The position numbers were made by a program, and so were the translations under genes. The notes below the pieces were generated by a model. It saw nothing but the letters and a program-made list of their open reading frames with translations, made no database searches and was not told the origin of the DNA. Positions 55,405 through 64,000 of a stretch of DNA of 64,000 nucleotides are shown here, one piece after another; position 1 is the stretch's first letter, and each line of letters begins with the position of its first letter. Origin of the DNA: PALSA-693 sp963780345 (GTDB taxonomy: Bacteria > Actinomycetota > Acidimicrobiia > Acidimicrobiales > Palsa-688); the NCBI GenBank assembly GCA_963780345.1, contig CAWABU010000011.1, positions 1-64,000 of the forward strand. The letters are read 5' to 3'.

Positions 55405-56473
55405 GTGCAACTCGACAACATCTGGTTCGTGATCGTGGCCATCTTCTGGGTCGGGTTCTTCGTCCTGGAGGGATTCGACTTCGGGGTCGGCATGCTGCAC
55501 TCCTTCGTCGGGCGCAACGACATCGAGCGACGCATCGCCGTCAACTCCATCGGCCCCATCTGGGACGGCAACGAGATGTGGCTGGTCATCGCCGGCGGCG
55601 GCCACCTTCGCCGCCTTCCCCTCCTGGTACGCCACCATGTTCTCCACCTTCTACCTGGCCCTGCTGATCGTCCTGGTGGCCCTGATCGGGCGCGGCGTCT
55701 CCTTCGAGTTCCAGCGCAAGATCGACAACCCCCGATGGCGGGCCACCTGGCGATGGTCGCTCACCATCGGCAGCGCCCTCATCCCCCTGCTCCTCGGAAC
55801 GGCTCTGGGCGACCTCCTCCACGGGCTGCCCATCAACTCCGACCACAACTACACCGGCAGCTTCTGGGGCCTGCTGGTCCCCTACGGCCTCTACACCGGC
55901 ATCACCCTCACGGTGCTGTCGCTGTTCCTCGGGGCTACCTATCTCACCCTCAAGACCGACGGCGAACTCCACCAGCGCTGCGCCCGCCTCTCCGGCCGGC
56001 TCGGCTGGCTGGCCGCGGCGGTCGCCTTCGGCTGGCTGACCTGGAGCCACGTCGGCCTCAGCGTGGGCTTCGTCCCCAACCCCATCGACGCCCTGGCGCT
56101 GATCGCCATCATCGCCGCGGCCTGGCTGGCCGAAACCCGCTCCCAGGGCTGGGCCTTCACCGCCGCCGCCGTCGCCATCGGCAGCATCGTCGGGTCCATC
56201 TTCTTCGACCTGTTCCCTCGGGTCATGGTGTCAAGCACCAACACCAGCTACAACCTCACCATCGCCAACTCGGCCAGCCCCTCCTACACCCTCACGGTCA
56301 TGACCGTGGTCGCGGCGATCGCCGTGCCCGTCGTGCTCGCCTACCAGGCCTGGAGCTTCTGGGTCTTCCGCAAACGGCTCACCTCCCCCCCGACCGCCGC
56401 CACCCCTCCCCCCCGGCCGCCCGGTGAACCCGATCGCTCCGCAGCCATAGACCTCAAATCCCAGCAGGCCTGA
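55405..56473 (+). CDS. cydB: Cytochrome bd oxidase subunit II, one frameshift
   Basis: The partner of CydA in the bd quinol oxidase. It starts with GTG at 55405 (MQLDNIWFVIVAIFWVGFFV, then LEGFDFGVGML), with IGPIWDGNEMWLVIAGG as the conserved helix II-III motif. An extra G near 55598 shifts the frame; without it the protein continues ATFAAFPSWYATMFSTFYLA, LLIVLVALIGRGVSFEFQRK and six further helices to a Pro-rich tail at 56473. Corrected length is about 355 residues, normal for the family. It is the last gene of the cyd operon. Confidence 0.88.
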
Positions 56474-56796
56474 CCCCGGCCAGTACCTACCAAATGACCG
56501 CCGCCGGGGACATCATCGCTTTGCTTCGATCTCGGAGCCACCTGGTGTTTGCCGCCGTTGCGGGAACCGCAATCGCGGCGGTGGCGTATCGGTCACCCCG
56601 TCTGGCGGGCGGTCCGGGCGGGCAGAGCCCCTCGCGACCTCTTTTTTCATCCTGAGTTTGTCGATGAAGGCTCGAACCTCCCCGTGCCCGGGTCGATCAT
56701 AAACTGGAGGCCCGCGGCTACCCCGGCCTGGCAGTCGTGACCGGCGGGGGTTCAGGGCGCCACCGAGGAGTAGCCTTCGGCGAAGAAGCAAAGGGG

Positions 56797-57627
56797 GTGC
56801 TCTTGCCTGAGAACACGAAACAGACGGTGCTCATCACCGGCGCCAACTCCGGTATCGGCTTGGCGACGACGCTGGCGGTGGCGAAGAGAGGCTTTCGTTC
56901 CGTGGGTTCGGTTCGTTCGGCGAGCAAAGCGAAGCAGGTGAAGGCAGCCGCCGAGCGCGCCGACGTGAAGGTCGAGACGGTGATCCTCGACGTGACCGAC
57001 GCCGACCGGGCGGCGGAGGTCGTCGCCGAGCTCCGCCCCTGGGGGCTGGTCAACAACGCCGGCTACGGGATGACGGGCGCCATCGAGGATGTCGACGACG
57101 ACGAGGCCCGACAAATCCTCGAGACGATGGTGCTAGCTCCCATGCGGCTGTGCCGCCTGGCCCTGCCCCACCTGCGCGAACAGCAGGGCCGGGTTGTCAA
57201 CATGTCCTCTATCCTGGGGCTCGTCACCGGTCCGCTCATGGGCTGGTACTCGGGGGCCAAGCACGCCCTCGAGGCGCTGACCGACGCCCTGCGGGTGGAA
57301 CTGGCGCCCGACGGCGTCCGGGTGGTGCTCGTCGAGCCCGGGGGGATCAGCACCAACATCTGGGAGGATCTGGCCGCCGACGTGGAGCACCGGAAGGGAT
57401 CGCGCTTCGAGGCGGCTTACCAGCGGACCCTGACGGGGACCAAGGCGACCGCGCCGCTGATGGGAAAGCCCGATCAGGTGGCCGCTGCCGTGGTGCGGGC
57501 ACTCACCACCCGCATGGTCCAGGACCGCTATCTGGTCGGCCTGGACGCCCAGGCCTTGGCCTTTATGACCCGGTTCACTCCCACTCCGCTGCGGGATGCG
57601 GCAGCACGTATGGGCCTCGGCCGCTGA
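56797..57627 (+). CDS. Short-chain dehydrogenase/reductase (SDR)
   Basis: A 276-residue classical SDR. From the GTG at 56797 the protein starts VLLPENTKQTVLITGANSGI, with the cofactor motif TGANSGIG about residues 14-21. WGLVNNAGYG, NMSSILG and GWYSGAKHALEAL give the NNAG, Ser and YxxxK elements, and LVEPGGISTNIW follows. The pattern is close to the DHRS7-like or keto-steroid-type reductases, but the substrate is unknown. An upstream GTG at 56737 would add 20 residues of non-family sequence. It stands alone; a palindromic repeat lies 45 bases downstream. Confidence 0.87.
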   Translation: MLLPENTKQTVLITGANSGIGLATTLAVAKRGFRSVGSVRSASKAKQVKAAAERADVKVETVILDVTDADRAAEVVAELRPWGLVNNAGYGMTGAIEDVDDDEARQILETMVLAPMRLCRLALPHLREQQGRVVNMSSILGLVTGPLMGWYSGAKHALEALTDALRVELAPDGVRVVLVEPGGISTNIWEDLAADVEHRKGSRFEAAYQRTLTGTKATAPLMGKPDQVAAAVVRALTTRMVQDRYLVGLDAQALAFMTRFTPTPLRDAAARMGLGR

Positions 57628-57672
57628 GCGGCGGCGGGCAGAGGTGAGCCGGCGGACCAGCGACAACCGCGC

Positions 57673-57784
57673 CTAGTGGGCTGCCTGCGAACTCGACGCC
57701 GGAAACTCGCGGCCTGGTGTCGTCATGCGACCAGGCGTTCTGACTGCCGAGTTTCCGGCGTCGAGTTTCTGGCCGGCCCACTAG
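57673..57784. repeat. MITE-like palindromic element, full copy 2
   Basis: A 112-bp copy of the element at 12526-12636, bounded by CTAG on both sides. Left and right ends form about 37-bp imperfect inverted repeats sharing AACTCGACGCCGGAAACTCG. In the middle GCCTGGT pairs with ACCAGGC, so a single strand could fold into a long hairpin with a second inner stem. It lies just downstream of the SDR gene and has no coding capacity. Confidence 0.85.
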
Positions 57785-57948
57785 CCCCGTTCCAGGCACA
57801 GCCGGAGATGCTTGCGCTCCAGCGGGCTTCCTTAGCCTGGCCAGTGAGCGTGCCGTCCCCGCCGCCGAACGAAAACGGCACGTACGCGCACCTGTAGTGC
57901 CCCGGACCGGAGGGGGCTGGTGCGGGGCAACGCCCCAGGACCTCGGGC

Positions 57949-58584
57949 CTACTGGTCGACGTCCTGGCTGACGGGGCGAAGCTGGGCCATTCGCTGGCGG
58001 AACATCTGGGTCGTATTCACATGGGGAAAAGGTTCTGGTGGCACCGGCAGCCCCAACGCCCGGCAGACCGGGGCCCAGCCATCGCCGGGCTGCCAGTCGA
58101 TGAGCCGCTCTGGGTCCACCAACTCTCGGACGTTACGGTTGTGGGCCTCGTAGGCCTCGATCGCCGCTTTGGGGTTGCCGAGATCGAAAGTAAAGCGGCC
58201 GAACATCCCCTGGATAAAGGAGGCCTGAGCGGCCCCCGGCATCTTGGAGCGATCAATGGCGAAGATGGTCTGGCTGGCGGAACGGTACCACTCGTCGGAG
58301 CTGGCCCGGGTGGAGAGAAGCACCGGGGCGTCAGGGAACGCGGCGCTCAGTTCCGGCCAGTAGGCCGCCACCGGCCAGTCGACCGCGGCGACGTAGCCAT
58401 CGAAGACCTGGTCCCAGTCCGGCATCTCGCCGCGCCCAGCCGAAGCCCAGTACGTCACAGACTCGGGGTGGGCGAGCACCTCGAGCATGTGATAACAACG
58501 GCCACCGAGTAAATGCTCGAGTGCCAGTTTCAGGGACTCGGTGCCCGTCCTTCCGACACCCGCCCCGACTACTCGCAAGGTCAT
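57949..58584 (-). CDS. Sulfotransferase family protein
   Basis: A 211-residue P-loop protein of the small bacterial sulfotransferase group. The N-terminal VVGAGVGRTGTESLKLALEH (residues 5-24) is the PAPS 5'-phosphosulfate-binding loop. Further conserved parts are WPVAAYWPELSAAFPDAPVL, LSTRASSDEWYRS (3'-phosphate side) and AIEAYEAHNRNVRELVDPER. Such proteins are often annotated as sulfotransferases on fold alone; the acceptor is unknown. The start at 58584 gives the expected N-terminus. It is a single gene on the minus strand. Confidence 0.8.
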   Translation of the reverse strand: MTLRVVGAGVGRTGTESLKLALEHLLGGRCYHMLEVLAHPESVTYWASAGRGEMPDWDQVFDGYVAAVDWPVAAYWPELSAAFPDAPVLLSTRASSDEWYRSASQTIFAIDRSKMPGAAQASFIQGMFGRFTFDLGNPKAAIEAYEAHNRNVRELVDPERLIDWQPGDGWAPVCRALGLPVPPEPFPHVNTTQMFRQRMAQLRPVSQDVDQ

Positions 58585-58851
58585 GCCCGGACGCTAGTCC
58601 CGCACGGGCCCCGACTCCCGGACGGGGACCCTCAAGCGGAGTGCGTCAACTCATTTGCCGGGCAGGCAAAGGCGGCGATCCTCGTGCCGCCGGGCATCCC
58701 CCTGGCAACGTCGTTGTTGGCGCAGAACCCCTCCTTTGGGTGTCGGGGGTGGACCTAGCGTCAGTGTTTACAACCCTGGGGCTCGGGCCCCTCGAGTCTC
58801 ACCGACTCGGGGGGGTAACCCACGCCACCAGGCGACCGGTATATGGACGCC

Positions 58852-58878
58852 TTGACAGCGCAGCCCGGATGTTATACA
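58852..58878 (+). promoter_or_regulatory. Candidate sigma-70-type promoter
   Basis: TTGACA (58852-58857) is followed after 15 bases by TATACA (58873-58878), near-consensus boxes with a slightly short spacer. They lie 45 bases upstream of the monooxygenase start at 58924. AAC-N6-GTT just downstream could be part of an operator for the adjacent TetR protein. Confidence 0.45.
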
Positions 58879-58923
58879 ACTGTGCTGTTACTACACACCT
58901 ATGCAATGAAGCTGGAGGAACAC

Positions 58924-59307
58924 ATGCAGTCCAATACCACCCCAGAAGGACGTACGGCTGTTGAGGCGGAGACCGGTCCCGGCGCCGCCGTCACCTTGAT
59001 GAACCATTTCCAGGTTCCCGAAGGGCGAGACGAGATGTTCTTGCAACTTTGGACCCAGACGAGCCACTATTTCCGGCGCCAGCCTGGTTTCCTCTCCCTT
59101 CGTCTCCATCGGGCCGTGACACCGGGCGCCGGATACCGCTACGTCAACGTGGCGCGCTGGGAATCCGACGCGGCCTACCGGGCGCCACACACCACCGAAG
59201 AATTCCGCCAGCTCGTCACTCAACCGGCCTGGCAGGAGTTCCCGAGCAGCCCGCTTCTCTATGAGGTCGTGCTGGCCGTCGGCGACGATACCGGCGTGAC
59301 GCCATGA
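58924..59307 (+). CDS. Antibiotic-biosynthesis-monooxygenase (ABM) domain protein
   Basis: A 127-residue ABM-type protein, a dimeric ferredoxin-like barrel. VTLMNHFQVPEGRDEMFLQL, then FRRQPGFLSLRLHRAV, and YVNVARWESDAAYRA are the strand-helix-strand pattern of the family. The ATG at 58924 is chosen because GGAGG lies 6 bases upstream. Relatives act as heme-degrading or quinone monooxygenases, or have no known activity. A TetR gene follows 97 bases downstream on the same strand, so the two may form a unit. Confidence 0.82.
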   Translation: MQSNTTPEGRTAVEAETGPGAAVTLMNHFQVPEGRDEMFLQLWTQTSHYFRRQPGFLSLRLHRAVTPGAGYRYVNVARWESDAAYRAPHTTEEFRQLVTQPAWQEFPSSPLLYEVVLAVGDDTGVTP

Positions 59308-59404
59308 GAGCCCGCGCCGCGGCGTGGCGGCGGTGGCTGATCCGCGTCGCCGTCGACTGGCTGGCCACTTCGGGATCCGTCTATCTACCACGCGACACTC
59401 AGGC

Positions 59405-60067
59405 ATGGTGAAGCAAGCGCCCCGCGACACCGGCGGTCCCGCCGCCCAGCCGGGCGGCCGGGCCGCTCAGCGGCGGCGCACCCGCAACGCCATCGTGACG
59501 GCGACGAAAAACCTCATCTCGGAGGGGGTCACTCCATCGATTGACGACGTCGCGGCCGCCGCCGACGTCTCGCGTCGCACGGTATACCTGTACTTCCCGA
59601 CACTCGATCAGCTCCTGCTCGACGCCACCGCCGGGCTGCTCAGCGAAGCCACGATCGATCAAGTCCTCCAATCCGACCGTCACGGCGATGACCCGGCAGC
59701 CCGCGTCGACCAGTTGGTCCTCGCACTGGGCCGGGCGGCCCCGGAGGCCCTGCCGCTCGGGCGAAAAATCATCAAACTGACAGTCGACGCGCCACCCGAG
59801 GACGGGGTCCGCCGGGGATACCGCCGCATCGAATGGATCGAACGGGCTATCGAACCGCTCCGCCATCGGCTGACCGAGCAACACTACGAGCGGCTGGTCT
59901 CGGCTCTGTCAGTCATCGTGGGCTGGGAGGCCATGATCGTGCTGCGCGACATACGCGGTCTCGACCCCGCCGGCGAGGAAGAAGTCCTGCGGTGGACGGC
60001 AAGAGTTCTCGTCGAATCAGCCCTAAGCGAGCTTCACGAACGCGCCGCGGACCCGAAACCAACCTGA
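59405..60067 (+). CDS. TetR-family transcriptional regulator
   Basis: A 220-residue TetR regulator starting MVKQAPRDTGGPAAQPGGRA at 59405. The helix-turn-helix is RNAIVTATKNLISEGVTPSI, DDVAAAADVSRRTVYLYFPT (residues about 27-67), followed by the usual LDQLLLDA and an all-helical ligand-binding domain ending LVESALSELHERA. It follows the ABM gene and probably regulates it. The inducer is unknown. Confidence 0.85.
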   Translation: MVKQAPRDTGGPAAQPGGRAAQRRRTRNAIVTATKNLISEGVTPSIDDVAAAADVSRRTVYLYFPTLDQLLLDATAGLLSEATIDQVLQSDRHGDDPAARVDQLVLALGRAAPEALPLGRKIIKLTVDAPPEDGVRRGYRRIEWIERAIEPLRHRLTEQHYERLVSALSVIVGWEAMIVLRDIRGLDPAGEEEVLRWTARVLVESALSELHERAADPKPT

Positions 60068-60334
60068 CCGGTCCCAGCGCGCCACTCGCTGTTGGGAAGA
60101 ACAACAAGTCCGGTGACGCCAGTGACCAGCGGGCAACGCACAACGCAAGGGCCGAGAGCACCGGTCCTGGCCAAGAGCACCGCCCCAGTCGCCGGCTCGC
60201 CGACCGCGGCCGGAGATGGGGATCCCCATCGGCGCGGCCGCAGCCGACGCCGCCCGGCTAGAGGGTGCCAGCGGGTTCGGCAACGTAGCAGACTGGGGAT
60301 CTGCCAGGCGCATCGGCAGTGGTGCAGGTGAAAG

Positions 60335-60712
60335 TCAAGGGGCCTCAGAGACGTAGAGACGGTTTCCGTCGAGGTCCCGGAAGCTGAACATGAGCGGCGC
60401 CGTCTCCCAGTCGAGGAGCTCGCCGACCTGGCAGCCGTGGCTCACGAGCTCGGCCTGGGCGGCCCGGGCGTCGGTCGCGATGAGGCGAATGCCGGTGTCC
60501 ACCCCGATCGGCAGGTCGGGGCCGGCGGCGACCAGGGCAACGGATGTCGAGGCTCCGGGTGGGGCCAACTCGATCCATCGGAAGCCTTCCTGGAGCTCCG
60601 CGTCGAAGGAGCACTCGAAGCCGAGCGCCTCGAAGAGGTTCTTGCTGCGCTCCTGGTCGGTCACCGGGATCGCCACTGTGGACAACCCCCTGAAGATCTT
60701 GGCTTCACCCAT
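60335..60712 (-). CDS. VOC/glyoxalase-like protein
   Basis: A 125-residue VOC-fold protein: FRGLSTVAIPVTDQERSKNL, FEALGFECSF in the first module, GIRLIATDARAAQAELVSHG and MFSFRDLDGNRLYVSEAP in the second. This is the typical pattern of small glyoxalase/bleomycin-resistance-like proteins. It is a single gene on the minus strand; the catalytic role is not predictable. Confidence 0.82.
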   Translation of the reverse strand: MGEAKIFRGLSTVAIPVTDQERSKNLFEALGFECSFDAELQEGFRWIELAPPGASTSVALVAAGPDLPIGVDTGIRLIATDARAAQAELVSHGCQVGELLDWETAPLMFSFRDLDGNRLYVSEAP

Positions 60713-61022
60713 GTCTAGGTAGACGATGGACCCGGCTCCGACTCATCGGTCGGGCGAATCGCCACCGGGGTGGCCATGCATCCCTCTTGCGACGAACCGG
60801 GAGAATGGTCGCGCTGCGGCCTGCCAGCTTTTGACGTTGCACATGGTGGTGCGGTCCACGGAAATCATGGATTCGATGCAGTTGGTGTCGGTCAGGGTGG
60901 TGACCAGTTGCACATTTATGGCCGAGGCGGCGCACGGTGACATATCCTCGAGGTAGAGCGCCCCGGGGAGCTGGATGCGAGTTTGCGCTACTGTGCGGAG
61001 TTCCACGAACGGGAGGGACCCG
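60713..61022. other. Gene-poor stretch
   Basis: About 310 bases without a supported gene. A GGGAGG ribosome-binding-like site at its end precedes the short frame at 61023. Confidence 0.3.
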
Positions 61023-61139
61023 ATGGCAGCCGTGTATCTCGTTGCCGTTCAGTACGTGACCTATCCCGAGCAACTCCGGAAGTACACGGCCGCCGGCGGG
61101 CACCATTCCGTGGCACGGAGCGGAGATAACTGCGGCTGA
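61023..61139 (+). CDS. Truncated small protein next to the long repeat (DUF1330-like start)
   Basis: A 38-codon frame beginning ATG at 61023 with a good ribosome binding site (GGGAGG). MAAVYLVAVQYVTYPEQLRK followed by YTAAGGHHSV recalls the first strand and helix of DUF1330-type proteins, which are about 95 residues long. The frame ends 20 bases before the long repeat, and no continuation is seen beyond it. It may be a gene cut by a rearrangement at the repeat. Confidence 0.3.
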   Translation: MAAVYLVAVQYVTYPEQLRKYTAAGGHHSVARSGDNCG

Positions 61140-61158
61140 CGCGGCAGCGACCACCCTT

Positions 61159-61446
61159 GGCCGAGTTTCCGGCGTCGAGTTTCTGGCCGGCCCACTGGCC
61201 GGCTCCGGCCGGCCCGACGGGCGACGCCGCGACCGCAGCCCCGACGCCACCAGATCTTGCCGGCCCTTACTGTCGCGAATCATGCCCTTCGAGCTTTACT
61301 GGCGCGATCAGTGCCCGGTTGAAGCGGGGCGCGCGCCAGTAAAGGTCTGACTACCGCCCACAATCCAACCGGCTCGGCCTTACTCTCGCGACCAGGCATT
61401 CTGATGGCCGAGTTTCCGGCGTCGAGTTTCTGGCCAGGCCCACTAG
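61159..61446. repeat. Long dispersed repeat, copy B (pairs with 12598-12883)
   Basis: A second copy of the repeat of about 286 bp in the same orientation. It starts with a right-half MITE-like end (to 61198), continues with the spacer holding the 13-bp hairpin (CTTTACTGGCGCG at 61294-61306, complement at 61332-61344), and ends with another right half at CTAG (61446). By eye it differs from copy A at a handful of bases and two 1-bp indels. It lacks the left half present at 12526. Confidence 0.85.
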
Positions 61447-61519
61447 GGACTCAAGCGCAGCCGGCGGGAACCGGGTGTACGAGAACGAGCCTTCGGTAGC
61501 CAAGGGAGCCTCGGGTCCG

Positions 61520-62368
61520 TCAGGTGTTCGTCATGGCCAGGAGAGGAACGTACCGATCAAGTACGGGAAGAACTTTTGCCGATGGCGCCGACGGGGCTGC
61601 CAGCACGACTCGAGATACGCCGAGATCGCGGTAAGCCTCGATTGCGGCATGATCGTTTGGGACACCGAACACACCGATCTCGATGGTTGACGGATCGCGC
61701 CCGGCGTCCTGGGCGGCGTGGCGAAGGTCGGCGATGGCTCCGGTGACGTCTCGTCGCCCGTGAATCGGCATCCACCCGTCGCAGTACTCAATGACATGGC
61801 GAAAGGTGACGGGTCCCCCTGCGCCGCCCAGAAGGATAGGGGGATGGGGGCGTTGCGTCGGCTTCGGCCACATCCAGGTCGGCGAGAAGCTCACGAAGTC
61901 TCCGTGGAACTCGGCGACGTCGTCTGTCCAAAGTCGGGTCATGGCCAGAACCTTCTCTCGTACGATGCCTCGTCGTCGGCCAGGGTCGACGCCGTGATCG
62001 AGCATCTCCTCTTTGTTCCAGCCGACTCCGATGCCGAACAAGAAGCGTCCATTCGAAATGAGATCGACCGACGCAACCGACTTGGCCAACACGATCGGGT
62101 CGTGTTGGGCCACCAGGCATATTCCGGTGCCCAATCGCAGCGTCGTCGTGGCGGTGGCCGCAGCCGCCAACGCCACGAAGGGATCCAGCGTCCGCTTGTA
62201 CTCCTCGGGCAGATTCGCCCCTCCAGGCCACGGCGTGGATCGGCTCGTCGGGATGTGGGTGTGCTCGGTCACCCACAACGATTCAAATCCGCGAGCTTCT
62301 ACCTCTCGTCCGAGCTCCGCGGGAGGAATCGACAGATCGGTCGGGAACATACTCACTCCGAGATCCAT
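61520..62368 (-). CDS. LLM-class F420-dependent oxidoreductase
   Basis: A 282-residue luciferase-like TIM-barrel oxidoreductase. The start MDLGVSMFPTDLSIPPAELG is typical, followed by ARGFESLWVTEHTHIPTSRS, GICLVAQHDPIVLAKSVASV, RFLFGIGVGWNKEEMLDHGV, WTDDVAEFHGDFVSFSP and HPPILLGGAGGPVTFRHVIE. This subfamily of actinobacterial LLM proteins normally uses coenzyme F420. The substrate is unknown. The ATG at 62368 is preferred over one at 62386 because the canonical first strand starts there. It is a single gene. Confidence 0.88.
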   Translation of the reverse strand: MDLGVSMFPTDLSIPPAELGREVEARGFESLWVTEHTHIPTSRSTPWPGGANLPEEYKRTLDPFVALAAAATATTTLRLGTGICLVAQHDPIVLAKSVASVDLISNGRFLFGIGVGWNKEEMLDHGVDPGRRRGIVREKVLAMTRLWTDDVAEFHGDFVSFSPTWMWPKPTQRPHPPILLGGAGGPVTFRHVIEYCDGWMPIHGRRDVTGAIADLRHAAQDAGRDPSTIEIGVFGVPNDHAAIEAYRDLGVSRVVLAAPSAPSAKVLPVLDRYVPLLAMTNT

Positions 62369-62386
62369 GGTCGAGAGTCCTTTCAT

Positions 62387-62859
62387 TTGTTCGGGCCACG
62401 GATGACCCGATGGGGGATCTACACGCGCCGCCGTCGAACTCCGTCACCGTCAAGGTGCGAAGGTCGTTTCCGGCCGACGTTCGGGAGGTTTGCACCACTA
62501 CGTCACTTCGGTCCGGATCGGGTAGACCACCGGACCGCTCGCCCGATCGACGATTTCGACCTCGAATCGAAGGGCCAGTGGGCCCCCGGCGTTCTCCCGT
62601 TGCGCAACGCGGGCGACTCCAGCAACAGCGCTTCCACCAGAATGGGCTCCCGAAGCTCATAGCGAAACCGAGGTGAGGTCGACGGACACACGCAGATCTT
62701 CGCATCTTCGCGGTCGGCCCGCAGGCTCCCGACGCCCCTCAGACATGGGCGAGATCGCGACTTGGAGATGCCTGCACCGATCGGCAGTTACGGTGATGGT
62801 GCGGTATCGCCCCAGATAGGTAGGATGGAGTTTACCCGACAGGGCGAGTCCCGCTGTGG
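62387..62859. other. Gene-poor stretch
   Basis: About 470 bases. A minus frame (62691-62503) reads RYELREPILVEALLLESPAL, which looks protein-like but breaks down quickly; I do not recognise it. Confidence 0.25.
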
Positions 62860-63273
62860 CTACTGGGTATCTGTTGGACGGTAGGTCTCGCGCACCATTT
62901 CGTCGATGTCGACACCGTCCGGTTCCATCACCTCCATGTAGAGGCGGCCCCATGCGATTTGCTCGCCCTCGAGCCCCATCACAGTCACTCCCCGCATGGC
63001 AAACGGCGAACCGTCGGTGTGCGTCCCGCGCCAGCGCCATTCCCCGATCTCGATGCCGTCCTCGGTGGTCGCAGACAGAACGAGTTCGGCATTGAAGTCA
63101 GGGATGCCAGAGAAGACGCTTGTCCAGTTGTCCCGCACCTTGTCGCTGCCTTCAAACGCTCGGCTTGGATGCGCTGGCTGCTCACTGCGGTAGTCGACGG
63201 CGAAACAGGCGACGAACGCGTCGAGATCGTGTGCGTTCATCGCTGCGAGCAATCGGTTCATTACCTTGCCCAT
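62860..63273 (-). CDS. SnoaL-like/NTF2-fold protein
   Basis: A 137-residue protein of the SnoaL-like fold: MNRLLAAMNAHDLDAFVACF at the start, then SRAFEGSDKVRDNWTSVFSG, IPDFNAELVLSATTEDGIEI and GEWRWRGTHTDGSPFAMRGV. Relatives include polyketide cyclases and many uncharacterised proteins. The ATG at 63273 gives the usual first helix; an internal ATG five codons later is possible. It lies upstream of the LLM gene on the same strand but 490 bases away, so co-transcription is doubtful. Confidence 0.8.
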   Translation of the reverse strand: MGKVMNRLLAAMNAHDLDAFVACFAVDYRSEQPAHPSRAFEGSDKVRDNWTSVFSGIPDFNAELVLSATTEDGIEIGEWRWRGTHTDGSPFAMRGVTVMGLEGEQIAWGRLYMEVMEPDGVDIDEMVRETYRPTDTQ

Positions 63274-63639
63274 GACTGACCCCTAGTCACTCGTTCGGTA
63301 CTCACCGTCGTGAGGGTGTCTATCCCGTCGATAATACCCTGTCAGGGCCGGCCTTGTCAGACGGACCCGCTAGAGCTGACGCGTCGGTGCGCTGTCCAGA
63401 AGCCTCGCAGGCGGCCCCCTGGTGCCATCCGGGCCGGCCGGAAACGGACTCGATGACCGAAATAGGCACGCCGCAAATGAGGGTCAGCAAGAGGAGTGTC
63501 GCCATAGCGAGGCCTTACGTGAGGTCGGGCGGCTTGTTCGATTTCCGCTTTGGCATCGGCCTGGATCCCGAGACGCGCCCATGGGCACCCGCAGCATTCG
63601 ACTTAGTGCTCTACTCGACACCGCTGGACCGGGCAGGGC
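63274..63639. other. Gene-poor stretch
   Basis: No supported gene between the SnoaL-like gene and the tectonin-like fragment. Confidence 0.25.
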
Positions 63640-63780
63640 TGGTCCGCCTTTCCCGGCGGGGCCGTCAGGGTTAGCGTCGATCCCTCGGGCAACCCGTGGG
63701 TGGTCAACTCGGGCCATGCGATCTACTCCACCTGTCTCACTCTCGGCGAGGTTATTCCGGCAGGCTGCGGGCTGGCCTGA
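63640..63780 (+). pseudogene. Tectonin-like beta-propeller repeat fragment
   Basis: The frame reads WSAFPGGAVRVSVDPSGNPW, VVNSGHAIYS and ends EVIPAGCGLA at a stop. A W..PGGA..V.VD..G.PWVVN...IY pattern is the tectonin/propeller-repeat signature. Only one repeat is present and no start is in frame, so this is the 3' end of a larger lost or frameshifted protein. The upstream sequence is not protein-like. Confidence 0.45.
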
Positions 63781-64000
63781 GCGGCTCTTCCCCGTGGATC
63801 ACCGAATCCGCCGGTCCGCTCCTTGGCAACGCCCGCATTTCGCCACCGACTCGGAAGACCTGCCGCTCGCTCGTCGCCCCGCGGGGCGGCTCCACGACGG
63901 ACCTCTTTCTGCTGCACCATTACTTCGAGTTCGAGCAGAGGGGATCCCGCCGTCACTCACCGCGCTTCTAGCGAGGAGATCAACACGAGAAGGCGGCAGT

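Noticed and set aside
24950..55605. Programmed ribosomal frameshifting in suf and cyd genes
   Set aside because: The shift points share no slippery sequence or downstream structure that I can see, they are far too many per gene, and homologues need no recoding. Sequence error is simpler.
1..64000. CRISPR arrays, tRNA or rRNA genes
   Set aside because: No regularly spaced direct repeats, no cloverleaf with a CCA end and no conserved rRNA segments were noticed. This was a visual search only, so a single unusual tRNA could be missed.

Overview
High-GC DNA with the gene style of an actinobacterium: GTG starts, F420-type enzymes (an LLM oxidoreductase and a PPOX-fold protein), a SufR-controlled SUF operon, large LuxR/LAL regulators, an apparent cydDC fusion and a tyrosine recombinase relic of a type common in Actinomycetota. 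An uncultured lineage such as Acidimicrobiia would fit, but that is inference. The window is a chromosomal mosaic: single genes and short operons separated by unusually long gene-poor stretches that hold gene relics and dispersed palindromic repeats. I saw no rRNA, tRNA, CRISPR array or intact transposase.

Layout. 0-12 kb: small proteins; a MocR regulator divergent from a SnoaL-like/SDR gene pair with an inverted-repeat-rich intergenic region; a truncated PPOX protein; a GNAT acetyltransferase; a SpoIIE-type phosphatase; an AraC-VOC-VOC operon; an orphan zinc-finger anti-sigma factor. 12-16 kb: an isoleucyl-tRNA synthetase relic split by a MITE-like repeat, a VIT-family metal transporter and a cation-efflux relic. 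16-20 kb: an amidohydrolase and a frameshifted tannase-like hydrolase, divergent from a TetR gene across a perfect 15-bp palindrome. 21-28 kb: a receiver-domain fragment, sufR, then sufB-sufC-sufD-sufT-ferredoxin. 28-35 kb: an EmrB/QacA-type exporter, small alpha/beta-barrel-like genes, and a LysR regulator divergent from aconitase B across nested palindromes. 35-45 kb: a 15-cysteine Csp-like copper protein divergent from a DUF1326-DUF2182 pair, a two-repeat secreted protein, an integrase relic, a DUF2252 protein and a LAL regulator divergent from a DUF1269-like gene. 45-57 kb: a second LAL regulator, a SHOCT membrane protein, FGE and flavodoxin relics, then cydDC-cydA-cydB. 57-64 kb: an SDR, another repeat copy, a sulfotransferase, a monooxygenase/TetR pair, a VOC protein, a second long repeat copy, an LLM oxidoreductase, a SnoaL-like protein and a tectonin-like fragment.

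How genes work together. The SUF genes are joined by overlapping stop/start codons and would build Fe-S clusters, with SufR as likely cluster-sensing repressor; SufS and SufU are absent here. Cytochrome bd subunits sit with their CydDC exporter, the usual assembly partner. Aconitase B is itself a [4Fe-4S] enzyme and probably answers to the adjacent LysR protein.

Caveat on quality. The suf and cyd operons and a few other genes are broken by about 20 single-base insertions of G or C that restore a conserved protein when removed, while genes from 31.5 to 48 kb other than the integrase relic are intact. I read most of these as sequence or assembly errors. The ileS, integrase, flavodoxin, FGE and CDF remains look like real relics.
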